Of a stretch of 64,000 nt of DNA, positions 43,500 to 52,462 are shown piece by piece. The notes beneath the pieces are model-generated. The model searched no databases, was not told the DNA's origin, and saw nothing but the letters and a program-made list of their open reading frames with translations. The DNA comes from Burkholderiales bacterium (GTDB lineage: Bacteria; Pseudomonadota; Gammaproteobacteria; Burkholderiales; SG8-39), in NCBI GenBank assembly GCA_014860445.1, contig JACZJT010000041.1:35241-99240 (forward strand). Reading direction: 5' to 3'. Position numbers and translations under genes: made by a program. How positions within the stretch are numbered: position 1 is the stretch's first letter; each line of letters opens with the position of its first letter.

Positions 43500-45209
43500 T
43501 CAGCGAATCAGGCTTTCGCCCGGCCGCACGCGCGTGAACTGTACGGCTTCTCGCCCGACGCTGAAACCATCGCCTTCCGCCTTTACCAGGCTGAAGGCGG
43601 AGGTCTCGAGCTCGCCTGCTTCGGGAAAATCCTCGCGGTAATGCGCACCGCGCGAATTCTCGCGCACCAGCGCCGCCTCGCAGATGGCGCGGCTCACCAG
43701 AATCAGGTTCTTGAGATTGATCCAGTCGTGCCAGGCCAGGTTGTAGCGCAAATCGCTTGCGTCTACGCCGATCGCTTCCAGACGCGCCTGCAGTTCCGAG
43801 AGCGCGCCGCGCGCGCGCACCAGTCCCTTGGCGTCGCGCACGATGCCGACATCGTCCCACATCAGCTCGTACAGGGCATGGCGCACGCCCTCCAGGTCGC
43901 CCGCGGGTTTGGCCAGCGGCGCACGGCAGGCCGCTTCGACAGCGGCGATCTCTTCCGCGTCGGGTTCATGCAGCGTGCCCTGCGCCCTGACCCAGGCCGC
44001 CATTTCTTCGCCCGCGACGCCGCCGTACACCGTCGAGTTGGCGACGCCGTTGCCGCCCAGGCGGTTGGCACCGTGCACGCCGCCCGTATCCTCTCCCGCC
44101 GCAAACAGACCCGGCAGCGCGGTGGAGCAGTCGGGCTTGAACGCGACCCCGCCCATCATGTAATGCGCGGTCGGTACCACTTCCACCAGGCCGCCGGCGA
44201 GATCGAAACCGCTGTCGGCGCAGCGCTCGACCATGCCCTTGAACTGTTTCACCACGTTCTCGGGCCCCAGATGCGCCATGCTGATATGCACGCCGCCATT
44301 GGGCGTGGTCCTGCCGGCGCGCATTTCCGCGTAAATCGAGCGCGACACGATATCGCGTGTGGCGCGCTCGAGCTTGTCGTCGTAGTTGCCCATGAAGCGC
44401 TCGCCCGCGCCGTTCAGGAGATAGCCTCCTGAGCCGCGCAGCCCTTCTTCGAGCACCGTGCCGGTCATGCGTGTATGCGTTCCCGCGAGCAGTCCCGTCG
44501 GATGGAACTGCACCATCTCCATGTCGCGCAGCGTCAAACCGGCGCGCAGGGCCATCGCCAGTCCGTCGCAACTCTTGTCGCCCGAGGGCGTGTGGTACTT
44601 GTACATGGTCGGCCCGCCGCCGGTGGCGAGCAGCACCGCCTTGGTACGCACGAAGCTGAACTCGCCCGTGCGCATGTCTATCATCTGCACGCCGGCGAGC
44701 GCGTTCCCGCTCTTTGCCTTGATCAGGGCGACCGCGCGATGTTCTTCCAGGCGCGCAATCTTGCGCGCCCATACCTGCTCGGCCAGGCGGTTGATAATCT
44801 CGATGCCGGTGAGGTCGCCCTTGTGCACGGTGCGATCGAAAGTCTGTCCGGCAAAGGCTTTCTGGTGGATGCTGCCGTCCGGATTGCGGTCGAAAAAGCA
44901 GCCGAGTTCATTCTCGAGTTCGTGGATGCGTTCCACCGCGAGGTTCACCAGCTTCCAGGCGAGATCCTGGTCCGGCAGCCATTTGCCGCCCTCGATGGTA
45001 TCCATGAAGTGGCGCTCGATCGAGTCGCCGCTCGCGAGCGCGACGTTGTAGCCGCCCTGTACCATGCGCGTGCAACCGCATTTTCCGAGCAGGCCTTTGA
45101 CCGCGATGGTGATCGACAGCTCCGGTGCGGCCTGATGCGCGTGCAGCGCGGCGAACAGGCCCGCGCCGCCTGAGCCGAGAATCAGAATGTCGGTGCTGAG
45201 TTCACGCAT
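43500..45209 (-). CDS. FAD-dependent succinate/fumarate-type dehydrogenase flavoprotein
   Basis: 569 residues. N-terminal Rossmann motif DILILGSGGAGLFAALHA; TRMVQGGYNVAL covers the flavin-attachment region, where the His for covalent FAD is not obvious. Further on come MEMVQFHPTGL and the active-site segment AGGLVEVVPTAHYMMGGV, then GANRLGGNGVANSTVYGG, and a C-terminal helical domain. This is the SdhA/FrdA/NadB fold, but no iron-sulfur or membrane subunit is adjacent. Instead it is 21 bp downstream of a TAXI-type TRAP permease gene, so it may oxidise or reduce the dicarboxylate or tricarboxylate taken up by that transporter. Substrate unknown. Confidence 0.85.
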   Translation of the reverse strand: MRELSTDILILGSGGAGLFAALHAHQAAPELSITIAVKGLLGKCGCTRMVQGGYNVALASGDSIERHFMDTIEGGKWLPDQDLAWKLVNLAVERIHELENELGCFFDRNPDGSIHQKAFAGQTFDRTVHKGDLTGIEIINRLAEQVWARKIARLEEHRAVALIKAKSGNALAGVQMIDMRTGEFSFVRTKAVLLATGGGPTMYKYHTPSGDKSCDGLAMALRAGLTLRDMEMVQFHPTGLLAGTHTRMTGTVLEEGLRGSGGYLLNGAGERFMGNYDDKLERATRDIVSRSIYAEMRAGRTTPNGGVHISMAHLGPENVVKQFKGMVERCADSGFDLAGGLVEVVPTAHYMMGGVAFKPDCSTALPGLFAAGEDTGGVHGANRLGGNGVANSTVYGGVAGEEMAAWVRAQGTLHEPDAEEIAAVEAACRAPLAKPAGDLEGVRHALYELMWDDVGIVRDAKGLVRARGALSELQARLEAIGVDASDLRYNLAWHDWINLKNLILVSRAICEAALVRENSRGAHYREDFPEAGELETSAFSLVKAEGDGFSVGREAVQFTRVRPGESLIR

Positions 45210-45230
45210 ATTCCCGGCTTTTCTCCCTGT

Positions 45231-47270
45231 TCACGCAGTCGCGGCAGGCGTCGCGCCGCGCCGCAGCAGCTGCAGCGCAAGCGCCGCGAGCACAAAGCCG
45301 AACCCGATCAAATCGGCGGTGGTCGTCGGATAGACCAGCGCAAATCCGGCGATGATCAGCATCCAGCGTTCGACCAGGTTGGTTTTGATCAACGCCCAAC
45401 CCTGGAATCCGCCGGCCAGCGCGGCGATGCCAACCGCCGCTGTCAGGGTGACTTCAGCGATCGACCACCAGTTGGCCGACGCAAGCGCCTTGGTTGAACC
45501 CATCAGCAGCAGGCCCTGGCCACTCGGGTCGAGCACGAACATGAACGGTACCAGAAATGCCGGCACGGTGTACTTCCAGCATTGCAGCGTGGTTTTGTAC
45601 GGGTCGCCCCCGGTGATCGCCGCAGCCGCGAACGGAGACAGCGCCGTGGGCGGCGAGACTTCGGACAGCACGGCGTAGTAGAAAATGAACATATGCGCGG
45701 CAAAATCGGGCACGCCGAGCTTGATCAGCGCCGGCGCCGCGATGACCGCGCAGATGATATAGGAGGCGGTCACCGGTACCGCCAGACCGACGATCCACAC
45801 CACCAGCGAAGTATAGATGGCGGTCATCAGCAGCGAGCCGCCTGCGTAGTCGATCACGATGGAGCTGAACTTGAGCCCGAGACCCGTGAGCGTCACCACG
45901 CCCACGATGATGCCGGCGCCTGCACAGGTCGCGGCGACGTTGAGCACGCCGATCGAGCCACCCTCCATCGCCTTGACGAAGGGCGATTTGAAGATAAGCT
46001 CCGCGATCCGGCCCTTGCCGCGGAACAGGTCGTAGGAGAACAGCGACGTATCGCTGCGCAGGAAACTGGTGACGAACGACACCACCGTCGCCCAGAACAC
46101 CGACAGTACCGGCGAAAAGCCGTACAGCATGAAGGCGACGATCGAAATCAGCGACAGGAAGTGGTACCAGTAGTGTTTCGTCAGGTTCCACACCGTGTCG
46201 GCCTTCTCGATCAGCAGGTCGCCCATGTGGTACTTGCGCGCGTCGATTTCCACCATCAGGAACAGGGCCAGATAGAACAGGATCGTCGGGATGCAGGCCA
46301 TCAGCAGCACGTCGAGATAGGAAATCTTCAGGAACTCGGCGATCAGGAAGGCCGCAGCGCCGAGCACCGGCGGCGAGATGATCGCACCCAGGCCGCCTGC
46401 CGAGAGCAGTCCGCCCGCGGCGTTTCTCTCGTAGCCGGCCTTGGCCAGCATCGGCCATGCGACCGCGCCCAGCGTTACCGTGGTCGCGACGCCGGATCCG
46501 GACGGTCCGCCGAGCAGAAACGATGCGAGTACTACCGTGCGCCCGGCGCCGGTGGGCTTGCCTCCCATCGCCGAGAATGAGAAGTCGATGTAGAACTTCC
46601 CGGCGCCCGAATACTGCAGGAAGGCGCCGAAAATCGTGAATAAGATGATGAGCGAGGAAGACACGTCCACGGCCACGCCATAGATTCCCTCCAGCGTCAT
46701 GTACATATGTCCGATCAGCCGTCCGACTTCGTAACCCTTGTGCGTCCACGGGTGGGGCAGGTAGGCGCCGAACAGCGCATAGAGTATGAAGGCGCTGGTG
46801 ATCGCCGGCATGATCCAGCCGTTGGTTCGGCGCATCACCTCCATCACCATCAGGATCAGGGCGACACCGAAGAAGATGTCCCAGCTGTTCGGGGAAGTAT
46901 TGCGGTCGGTGAAATCGTCGCCGCCCTGGATCAGGTAGACCGCCACGGCGATCGACATCAGCGCGAGTAGCCAGTCCCACCACATGATGCGGTGGCGATA
47001 GCGCTGCGCGATCGGAAACACCAGGAAGCCCAGGCACAGGACCATGGCTACGTGTATCGGCCGCAGAGTCTGCGTGGCGACGATGCCGTAGGCGGTATAG
47101 AGGTGGAACGCGGACATCGCCACCGCAGCGAAGGTTACGAACGCGGAGAGCCAGCCGGAGAGTTTGTTGGCTGCGCCCTCTTCCTCCTCGATGAATTCCT
47201 CGGCCCGTTTCAGCGCTTCGTCGCTGATGACGGGTTCGCGGTCCTGCTCCGGTCTGGTCAAGTCACTCAT
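45231..47270 (-). CDS. TRAP transporter fused permease (DctQ-DctM), TAXI type
   Basis: 679 residues with about 16-18 hydrophobic segments. The N-terminal third is the small-permease-like part; the rest is the large permease with FLLGGPSGSGVATTVTLGAVAWPML, SAGGLGAIISPPVLGAAAFLIAEF and DFAAHMFIFYYAVLSEVSPPTALSPFAAAAI, typical of TAXI-linked fused permeases. Driven by ion gradients, it takes solute from the periplasmic binding protein encoded upstream. It is separated from that gene by 112 bp containing a strong terminator-like hairpin. Confidence 0.93.
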   Translation of the reverse strand: MSDLTRPEQDREPVISDEALKRAEEFIEEEEGAANKLSGWLSAFVTFAAVAMSAFHLYTAYGIVATQTLRPIHVAMVLCLGFLVFPIAQRYRHRIMWWDWLLALMSIAVAVYLIQGGDDFTDRNTSPNSWDIFFGVALILMVMEVMRRTNGWIMPAITSAFILYALFGAYLPHPWTHKGYEVGRLIGHMYMTLEGIYGVAVDVSSSLIILFTIFGAFLQYSGAGKFYIDFSFSAMGGKPTGAGRTVVLASFLLGGPSGSGVATTVTLGAVAWPMLAKAGYERNAAGGLLSAGGLGAIISPPVLGAAAFLIAEFLKISYLDVLLMACIPTILFYLALFLMVEIDARKYHMGDLLIEKADTVWNLTKHYWYHFLSLISIVAFMLYGFSPVLSVFWATVVSFVTSFLRSDTSLFSYDLFRGKGRIAELIFKSPFVKAMEGGSIGVLNVAATCAGAGIIVGVVTLTGLGLKFSSIVIDYAGGSLLMTAIYTSLVVWIVGLAVPVTASYIICAVIAAPALIKLGVPDFAAHMFIFYYAVLSEVSPPTALSPFAAAAITGGDPYKTTLQCWKYTVPAFLVPFMFVLDPSGQGLLLMGSTKALASANWWSIAEVTLTAAVGIAALAGGFQGWALIKTNLVERWMLIIAGFALVYPTTTADLIGFGFVLAALALQLLRRGATPAATA

Positions 47271-47340
47271 GCCTTGCGCGCCTTTTCTGTGTGGCGCGAT
47301 CGCGCCTGGCTGTTCATCCCGCCGGCAGGCAGGTCAAAAC

Positions 47341-47365
47341 GAAAAACCCCGCCGGCTGGCGGGGT
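47341..47365 (-). terminator. Intrinsic terminator between the TAXI binding-protein gene and the TRAP permease gene
   Basis: On the minus strand ACCCCGCC-AGCC-GGCGGGGT (8-bp perfect stem) is followed at once by TTTTTC. It lies 18 bases after the binding-protein stop and 71 bases before the permease start. It probably attenuates read-through, so the binding protein is made in excess of the permease. Confidence 0.85.
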
Positions 47366-47382
47366 CGTGGTGCGGGCGGGGC

Positions 47383-48348
47383 TCAGTTGATCTTGACGCC
47401 CTGCTCGGCGAAGTATTTGATCGCACCCGGATGGAAGGGGATCGGCGAGGCTGCCGCCTTCTGGTTCTCGAGTTTGAAGTTCGCCGCTTCCTTGTGCACG
47501 TTGATCAGGTCCTGGCGCTTGTCGAATATGGTCTTGACAATGTTGTAGGCGGTCTTGTCGTCCATGTTCGCGTTGGCCACCAGGATGTTCATCACCGTCG
47601 CCTGCTTGTTGTCTGCGTCCATGCCGCGGTAGGTCGACTTCGGGATCGCGTCCTCTACGTACAGGTTGCCGTATTTCTTGTTCATCGCCGGCACGAGGTC
47701 GGCATGGTCGACCATCCTGATCTTGGTGCCGGGCGTGCTGGCGAGATCGGTCACGCCGGCGGTGGGCAGGCCGCCGACCCAGAAGAAGGCGTCGATCTTG
47801 TTGTCCTTCATCGCATTCACCGACTCGGCCACGCCGAGACGCTCGCGCTTCATGTCCTTGTCCTTGTCCAGGCCGGCGGCCTCGATCACGCGAAACGCCA
47901 TGACTTCGGTGGCGCTGCCGGGCGATCCGGTGGATACGTGCTTGCCTTTCAGGTCGGAGATCTTGTTCACGCCGCGTCCCTCGACCGAGACCACGTGCAT
48001 GCGGTTCGGGTAGAGGATCATCAGCGTGCGTACCGGAATTTTGTTGCCGGTGAATTTGCCCGAACCGTTGAACGCGTCCAGGGTCGCATCGACCATGGCC
48101 AGCCCGATGTAGGGTTTGCCGCTGCCGATCAATTTGAGGTTGTCCACCGAACCGCCGGTGACCTCGGCCGTGGCCTCCATGCCCTGAACGTACTTGGACA
48201 AGGCCGCCGCCATGCCGCCGCCCATCGGGTAGTACACGCCGCCGGTGCCGCCTGTGGCGATGGATATATTGACTTTGTTCTGCGCGGCAAGCGGCGCGGA
48301 CAGGGCGACCATTACGGCGGTGCCCAAAGCAAACGCAAATTTCCTCAT
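47383..48348 (-). CDS. TAXI-family TRAP transporter solute-binding protein
   Basis: About 321 residues from the ATG at 48346-48348, which has GAGGAG 6 bases upstream (an ATG six codons earlier lacks a site). Signal peptide FALGTAVMVALSAPLAA. The mature start NKVNISIATGGTGGVYYPMGGGMAAAL is the TAXI signature. The C-terminal part has YNIVKTIFDKRQDL. It captures an unknown small anion in the periplasm for the fused permease. Confidence 0.92.
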   Translation of the reverse strand: MRKFAFALGTAVMVALSAPLAAQNKVNISIATGGTGGVYYPMGGGMAAALSKYVQGMEATAEVTGGSVDNLKLIGSGKPYIGLAMVDATLDAFNGSGKFTGNKIPVRTLMILYPNRMHVVSVEGRGVNKISDLKGKHVSTGSPGSATEVMAFRVIEAAGLDKDKDMKRERLGVAESVNAMKDNKIDAFFWVGGLPTAGVTDLASTPGTKIRMVDHADLVPAMNKKYGNLYVEDAIPKSTYRGMDADNKQATVMNILVANANMDDKTAYNIVKTIFDKRQDLINVHKEAANFKLENQKAAASPIPFHPGAIKYFAEQGVKIN

Positions 48349-48596
48349 CTGAATCTCCTCATGCATTGTTGATATGAATGGCGTGAATGGTGTGGATAGT
48401 GCGAGTGGTGCAAATTGAACGACAGTTCAGTGAACTGCAATGTGGCAGATTATATATGAAGTTTCATTGTGCGTTCCGATGCTTCGGCGCGAGCCGCTAT
48501 ACTGCGAATCTTTCGTATTGGTTCCCGGGCTCTCATGGCTGTTTTGAGGTGGATTTTCCCCGCACTGTCATTGGTGCCTTGCGCGGCGGCGCGCGC

Positions 48597-49778
48597 GTGA
48601 AAGGTGTCGTCCTGCCGCTTGCGATCACGCTCGCGATACAGGCGTTTACTTCTATGGCGATGATTGCGCCCTCGGTGATGGCGCCGGTCGCCGCGCAGGA
48701 ACTGGGCGTTACCGCCCAGGGAATCGGCTGGTTCGTCGCGCTGGAATACTTGTTCGCCATGATTTCCGGCCTGGCCTGCGGCGCCCTGATCGTGCGCTTC
48801 GGCCCGGTGCGCACCTGCCAGATATCGGTCAGTCTCGCGGCAGCGGGGCTGGTTGTCGGGACCGGCGCGGTACTGCCGGTGGTGTTTGCCTCTGCAGCGC
48901 TGATCGGCTCCGGCTACGGCCTGGTCAATCCGGTGAGCTCGCAGATTCTCGCGAGTGCGGCGCCGCCGCGCATGCGGTCGTTGATTTTTTCGATCAAGCA
49001 GACCGGCGTGCCCGTGGGCGGCGCGCTTGCGGGTGCCCTGGTGCCGCCGCTGGTCCTGGCCCTGGGTTGGCGCTGGGCTGCAGTGGCGGTCGCGCTGTTG
49101 TGTCTTACGGTTGCGCTCGCGATTCAGCCGGCGCGCGTCTATGATGCGGCGAAGAAGCGGGGCGGAACCAGCGGTTCGGTGCGGGAATTTTTCGCGCCGC
49201 TGGGCCTGGTGTTCGCCAATCCGCCGATATTGGAGCTCGCAATCGTCTCGATGATATTCGGTTCGGCGCAACTCGCGCTTATCGCCTACTTCGTTTCCTA
49301 CCTGAACCTGGAGCTGGGCTACGGTCTGGTCGCCGCGGGACTGATCTATTCCTCGGCGCATGTGGCCGGCATCGTCGGGCGCGTCACCTGGGGTGCGGTG
49401 GCCGATCGCTGGCTGTCTGCGCGCAGCATGCTCGGACTGCTGGGCCTGATGATGGCGCTTTCCGGCATGGGTGTCGCAGCGTTCAGCGCGGATTGGCCGC
49501 TGCCGGCCGTCATCGCCCTGAGCGTGTTGTTTGGCGCCTCTGCGGTGGGATGGAATGGTGTCTATCTTGCAGAGGTCGCGCGACTGGCCCCCCCGGACCG
49601 GGTGGGCGCGATCACCGGCGGCACGCAGTTTCTCACCTTCATCGGCGCACTGGCGGCGCCGCCTCTGTTCGGCGTCGTCGTCGGCCTGGCCGGGAACTAT
49701 GGCAGGGCGTATTTTATTTTTTGCCTGCTGCCCGCGCTGGCTGGCCTGCGCATGCTCTGGAGCGCGCGACGGCCATGA
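48597..49778 (+). CDS. Major facilitator superfamily transporter
   Basis: About 393 residues if started at the GTG at 48597 (VKGVVLPLAITLAIQ), which precedes the first of twelve membrane helices. The frame is open back to 48387, but that stretch is not membrane-like. There is no good ribosome site, so the start is uncertain. Motifs include GLACGALIVRFGPVRTCQ (the loop between helices 2 and 3) and GRVTWGAVADRWLSAR, its counterpart in the second half. Substrate unknown. Its stop overlaps the next ATG (ATGA, 49775-49778). The 248 bp before it, up to the divergent binding-protein gene, must hold both promoters. Confidence 0.85.
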   Translation: MKGVVLPLAITLAIQAFTSMAMIAPSVMAPVAAQELGVTAQGIGWFVALEYLFAMISGLACGALIVRFGPVRTCQISVSLAAAGLVVGTGAVLPVVFASAALIGSGYGLVNPVSSQILASAAPPRMRSLIFSIKQTGVPVGGALAGALVPPLVLALGWRWAAVAVALLCLTVALAIQPARVYDAAKKRGGTSGSVREFFAPLGLVFANPPILELAIVSMIFGSAQLALIAYFVSYLNLELGYGLVAAGLIYSSAHVAGIVGRVTWGAVADRWLSARSMLGLLGLMMALSGMGVAAFSADWPLPAVIALSVLFGASAVGWNGVYLAEVARLAPPDRVGAITGGTQFLTFIGALAAPPLFGVVVGLAGNYGRAYFIFCLLPALAGLRMLWSARRP

Positions 49779-50506
49779 GTATTGCGACTGTCGACTATGA
49801 AATGCCGCGCCAGGCCGTGATCCTGGTGCATGGCCTGTGGATGGGAGGCTGGGTCATGCAGGGCCTGCGCCTGCGGCTTGCGCGTCGCGGCTACGCGGCT
49901 GAACTTTTTGCTTATCCTTCGATGGCGCAAAGCCTGGACGAACACGCACGGCGGCTCGCCGCGTGCATCAGCCAGCTGCGCGAACCGGTGATCCACCTGG
50001 TCGGTCACAGCCTGGGCGGCCTGGTGATCCTGCGCTGTTTGCGCAATCATGGTGAGCAGCGCATCGGCCGGATCGTGCTGATGGGTACGCCGGTGCGCGC
50101 ATGCATGGCCGGCGGCCGCATGGACGGGCTTGCCGGAGGCAAACACCTGCTCGGCGCGAGCCGCGAAATCTGGCGCAACCTGCCCGAAGCCTTCCGGCCG
50201 GGCTGCGAAGTGGGCGTGCTCGCCGGCAGCCGCGCCTGGGGGCTGGGGCGCATGCTGATTCGCCTGCCGGGGACCAACGATGGCGTGGTGCGATTGGAGG
50301 AGACCGAGGTGGCGGGTATGCGCGATCGCATCGTGCTGCCGATCAGCCACAGCGGCATGCTGGTATCGGCGCGCGCGGCGCGCGCGGTAGCGGATTTCCT
50401 CGAACGCGGAGCGTTCGACCACGGTGATCGCGGAGCGTTCGACCACGGTGATCGCGGCGCGTTCGACCATGAGGACCGCGCCGCCATCGAGGACCCGAGC
50501 CCATGA
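49775..50506 (+). CDS. Alpha/beta-hydrolase (esterase/lipase-like) with a repetitive C-terminal tail
   Basis: 243 residues from the ATG that overlaps the MFS stop. The oxyanion region is VILVHGLWMGGWVM, the nucleophile elbow GHSLGGLVIL (Ser near residue 70), and the His probably that in LPISHSGML. The last ~35 residues are a near-perfect 8-residue repeat (RGAFDHGD three times), encoded by 24-bp tandem repeats, and are not part of the fold. Its stop overlaps the start of the next gene (50503-50506). Substrate unknown; the class is clear. Confidence 0.85.
   Translation: MSIATVDYEMPRQAVILVHGLWMGGWVMQGLRLRLARRGYAAELFAYPSMAQSLDEHARRLAACISQLREPVIHLVGHSLGGLVILRCLRNHGEQRIGRIVLMGTPVRACMAGGRMDGLAGGKHLLGASREIWRNLPEAFRPGCEVGVLAGSRAWGLGRMLIRLPGTNDGVVRLEETEVAGMRDRIVLPISHSGMLVSARAARAVADFLERGAFDHGDRGAFDHGDRGAFDHEDRAAIEDPSP
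50405..50476. repeat. Three tandem 24-bp repeats in the hydrolase gene
   Basis: Two identical 24-bp units (50405-50428 and 50429-50452) and a third diverged one (50453-50476) encode a charged tail of repeated RGAFDHGD. The third copy differs at several bases and reads RGAFDHED. Confidence 0.9.
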
Positions 50507-51555
50507 TGCGCCTGCGCCTGTTGACGCTGCTGGCCTTGCTCGCGCCCTTGCTGGGCGGCTGCGCCACGCTGCGTTATTACGTACAGGCGGTTAACGGACA
50601 ACTGGAGTTGCTGCGCCTTGCCACGCCCATAGATGAAGAGCTGAGCAGGGATTCGGTCCCGACAGCGCTCAAATCCAGACTGCGCGCTGCGCTGCGCATA
50701 CGCGAGTTCGCCAGCCGCGATCTTTCGCTGCCGGACAACGGCAGCTACAAGCGCTACGCGGATCTCGGGCGGCGCTACGTGCTGTGGAACGTGTTCGCCG
50801 CGGAGGAATTCTCGATCAAGCCGGTCACGTCCTGTTTTCCGGTTGCCGGCTGCGTCAGCTATCGCGGCTACTTCGGCGAGGCCGATGCCCAGGCCGACGC
50901 GGCCAGGCAGCGCGAGCGCGGCTACGACGTCTACGTCGGCGGCGTGCCCGCGTACTCGACCCTGGGATGGTTCGATGACCCGGTGCTGAACACCTTCATT
51001 CACTATCCCGATGCGGAGCTTGCGCGTCTCATGTTCCACGAACTCGCGCACCAGGTGCTCTACGTGAAGGACGACACGCGCTTCAACGAATCCTTTGCCG
51101 TGACGGTGGAGCAGGCCGGCGTGGCGCGCTGGCTCGAAAAAAATGGAAACGCGGACACGCGCGCAGCCCATGCGCGCCTGCGCGGGATACGCCAGGAGTT
51201 CGTCGCGCTCTTGCTCAGGTACCGCGCGATCCTCGACGAGTACTACCGGCGGGACCTTGCGCCCGAGCAACAGCGTCTGGGCAAGGCGCAGCGCTTCGCC
51301 GAAATGGAAGAGGAATACCGGCAGCTGAAGATTTCATGGGGCGGATTCGCCGGCTACGACCGCTGGTTCGCGGGCAAACCCAATAACGCGACCTTGGCCT
51401 CGGTATCGCTTTACACCGAACTCGTGCCGGCGTTCACGGCCTTGCTGGAGCGCGAAGGCGGCAATCTGCCGCGCTTTTATGCAGCCGTGAAAGAACTGGC
51501 TAACTTGCCGAAAGCAGAGCGCGACGCGCGCTTGCAGGCATTGGTTGCCAACTGA
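50503..51555 (+). CDS. Putative lipoprotein aminopeptidase (PF10023-like)
   Basis: 350 residues with a lipoprotein signal peptide (LLALLAPLLGGC, Cys near residue 23). The zinc-protease motif HELAHQVLY (residues ~180) and a downstream Glu in NESFAVTVEQ fit a gluzincin-like predicted aminopeptidase. The central GYFGEADAQADAARQRERGYDVYVGGVPAYSTLGWFDDP is typical of this family. It is translationally coupled to the hydrolase upstream. Biochemical activity of the family is largely untested. Confidence 0.88.
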   Translation: MMRLRLLTLLALLAPLLGGCATLRYYVQAVNGQLELLRLATPIDEELSRDSVPTALKSRLRAALRIREFASRDLSLPDNGSYKRYADLGRRYVLWNVFAAEEFSIKPVTSCFPVAGCVSYRGYFGEADAQADAARQRERGYDVYVGGVPAYSTLGWFDDPVLNTFIHYPDAELARLMFHELAHQVLYVKDDTRFNESFAVTVEQAGVARWLEKNGNADTRAAHARLRGIRQEFVALLLRYRAILDEYYRRDLAPEQQRLGKAQRFAEMEEEYRQLKISWGGFAGYDRWFAGKPNNATLASVSLYTELVPAFTALLEREGGNLPRFYAAVKELANLPKAERDARLQALVAN

Positions 51556-51580
51556 GTATGCGCGCGAACTGCGGCCGTAT

Positions 51581-51660
51581 TGTCATTCCGAGCGGAGCGA
51601 GGAATCTGCTTTTGATTGGCGGAAAAAGCAGATTCCTCGGCCTTGAGGCCTCGGAATGAC
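51581..51660. repeat. REP/MITE-like palindromic element, copy 2
   Basis: Same ~80-bp palindrome as at 2058-2136 and 53157-53235. The GC-rich block CCTTGAGGCC is in the right arm here, but in the left arm of copy 3, so this copy is inverted relative to copies 1 and 3. It sits between the aminopeptidase stop and the convergent dehydrogenase stop and may also end transcription. Confidence 0.85.
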
Positions 51661-51683
51661 GATTTATTCTTTAGGTATTGTGT

Positions 51684-52457
51684 CTATTTCGCAGTCCAGC
51701 CCAGATCCATGGTCAGTGCCGCGCCCGTGATCACGCCGGCGCTTTCGCTGCACAAATAGGCGGCGAATTCAGCCACCTCGGCCGGTTCGATCAGTCGCTT
51801 GATCGCAGCCGGTTCGAGCATGATTTTCTCGATCACTTCTTCGGCCGGTATGCCCCGGGTGCGCGACTGGTCGGCAATTTGCGCATCGACCAGCGGCGTA
51901 CGCACATAGGCGGGACAGATGGCGTTTGCGGTAATGCCGTATGCGCCGCCCTCCAGAGCCGCGGTCTTGGTCAGGCCCACCATGCCGTGCTTGGCGCTGA
52001 TGTAGGCCACCTTGTTGGGCGAGGCGATCAGGCCGTGGATGGAGCAGATGTTGACGATGCGCCCCCAGCCCTGCGCTTTCATCGCGGGCCACGCGTACTT
52101 GGTCAGCAGGAAGGGCGCGGTCAGCATCACCGCCTGCATCTTGTCCCACGTATCCTCGGGGAAGGCCTCGATGGTTTCCACGTGCTGAAAGCCCGCGTTG
52201 TTCATCAGAATATGCACCGTGCCGTAAGCCGCCAGCGTCTGGTCGATGAGCGCGCGGCAGTCGCCGCGCTTGCTCATGTCCGCTTGCACGAAACTTCCGC
52301 CGAGCCGCGCGGCGACCGCTTTGCCTGCGTCCGCGTTGATGTCGGACACGACTACTTTGGCACCATCGGCGGCGAGCCGCTCGGCTATGGCGAGGCCCAG
52401 GCCGCTCGCGGCACCGGTGACGACGGCGATCTTGTCCTTGAATCGTGGCTGGCTCAT
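51684..52457 (-). CDS. bdhA: 3-hydroxybutyrate dehydrogenase (short-chain dehydrogenase)
   Basis: 257 residues from the ATG at 52455-52457; the frame is open upstream but overlaps the GST gene in another frame. NAD-binding TGAASGLGLAIAE, NNAGFQH, the catalytic Ser in CSIHGL and YISAKHG (Tyr-x-x-x-Lys). The C-terminal ITGAALTMDLGWTAK closely resembles beta-hydroxybutyrate dehydrogenases, which interconvert 3-hydroxybutyrate and acetoacetate in PHB turnover. It follows the GST gene by 5 bp. Confidence 0.88.
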   Translation of the reverse strand: MSQPRFKDKIAVVTGAASGLGLAIAERLAADGAKVVVSDINADAGKAVAARLGGSFVQADMSKRGDCRALIDQTLAAYGTVHILMNNAGFQHVETIEAFPEDTWDKMQAVMLTAPFLLTKYAWPAMKAQGWGRIVNICSIHGLIASPNKVAYISAKHGMVGLTKTAALEGGAYGITANAICPAYVRTPLVDAQIADQSRTRGIPAEEVIEKIMLEPAAIKRLIEPAEVAEFAAYLCSESAGVITGAALTMDLGWTAK

Positions 52458-52462
52458 GAGTT

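Noticed and set aside
45582..46580. 332-codon plus-strand frame opposite the TRAP permease
   Set aside because: Arg/His/Gln-rich antisense translation with no membrane or domain signature.
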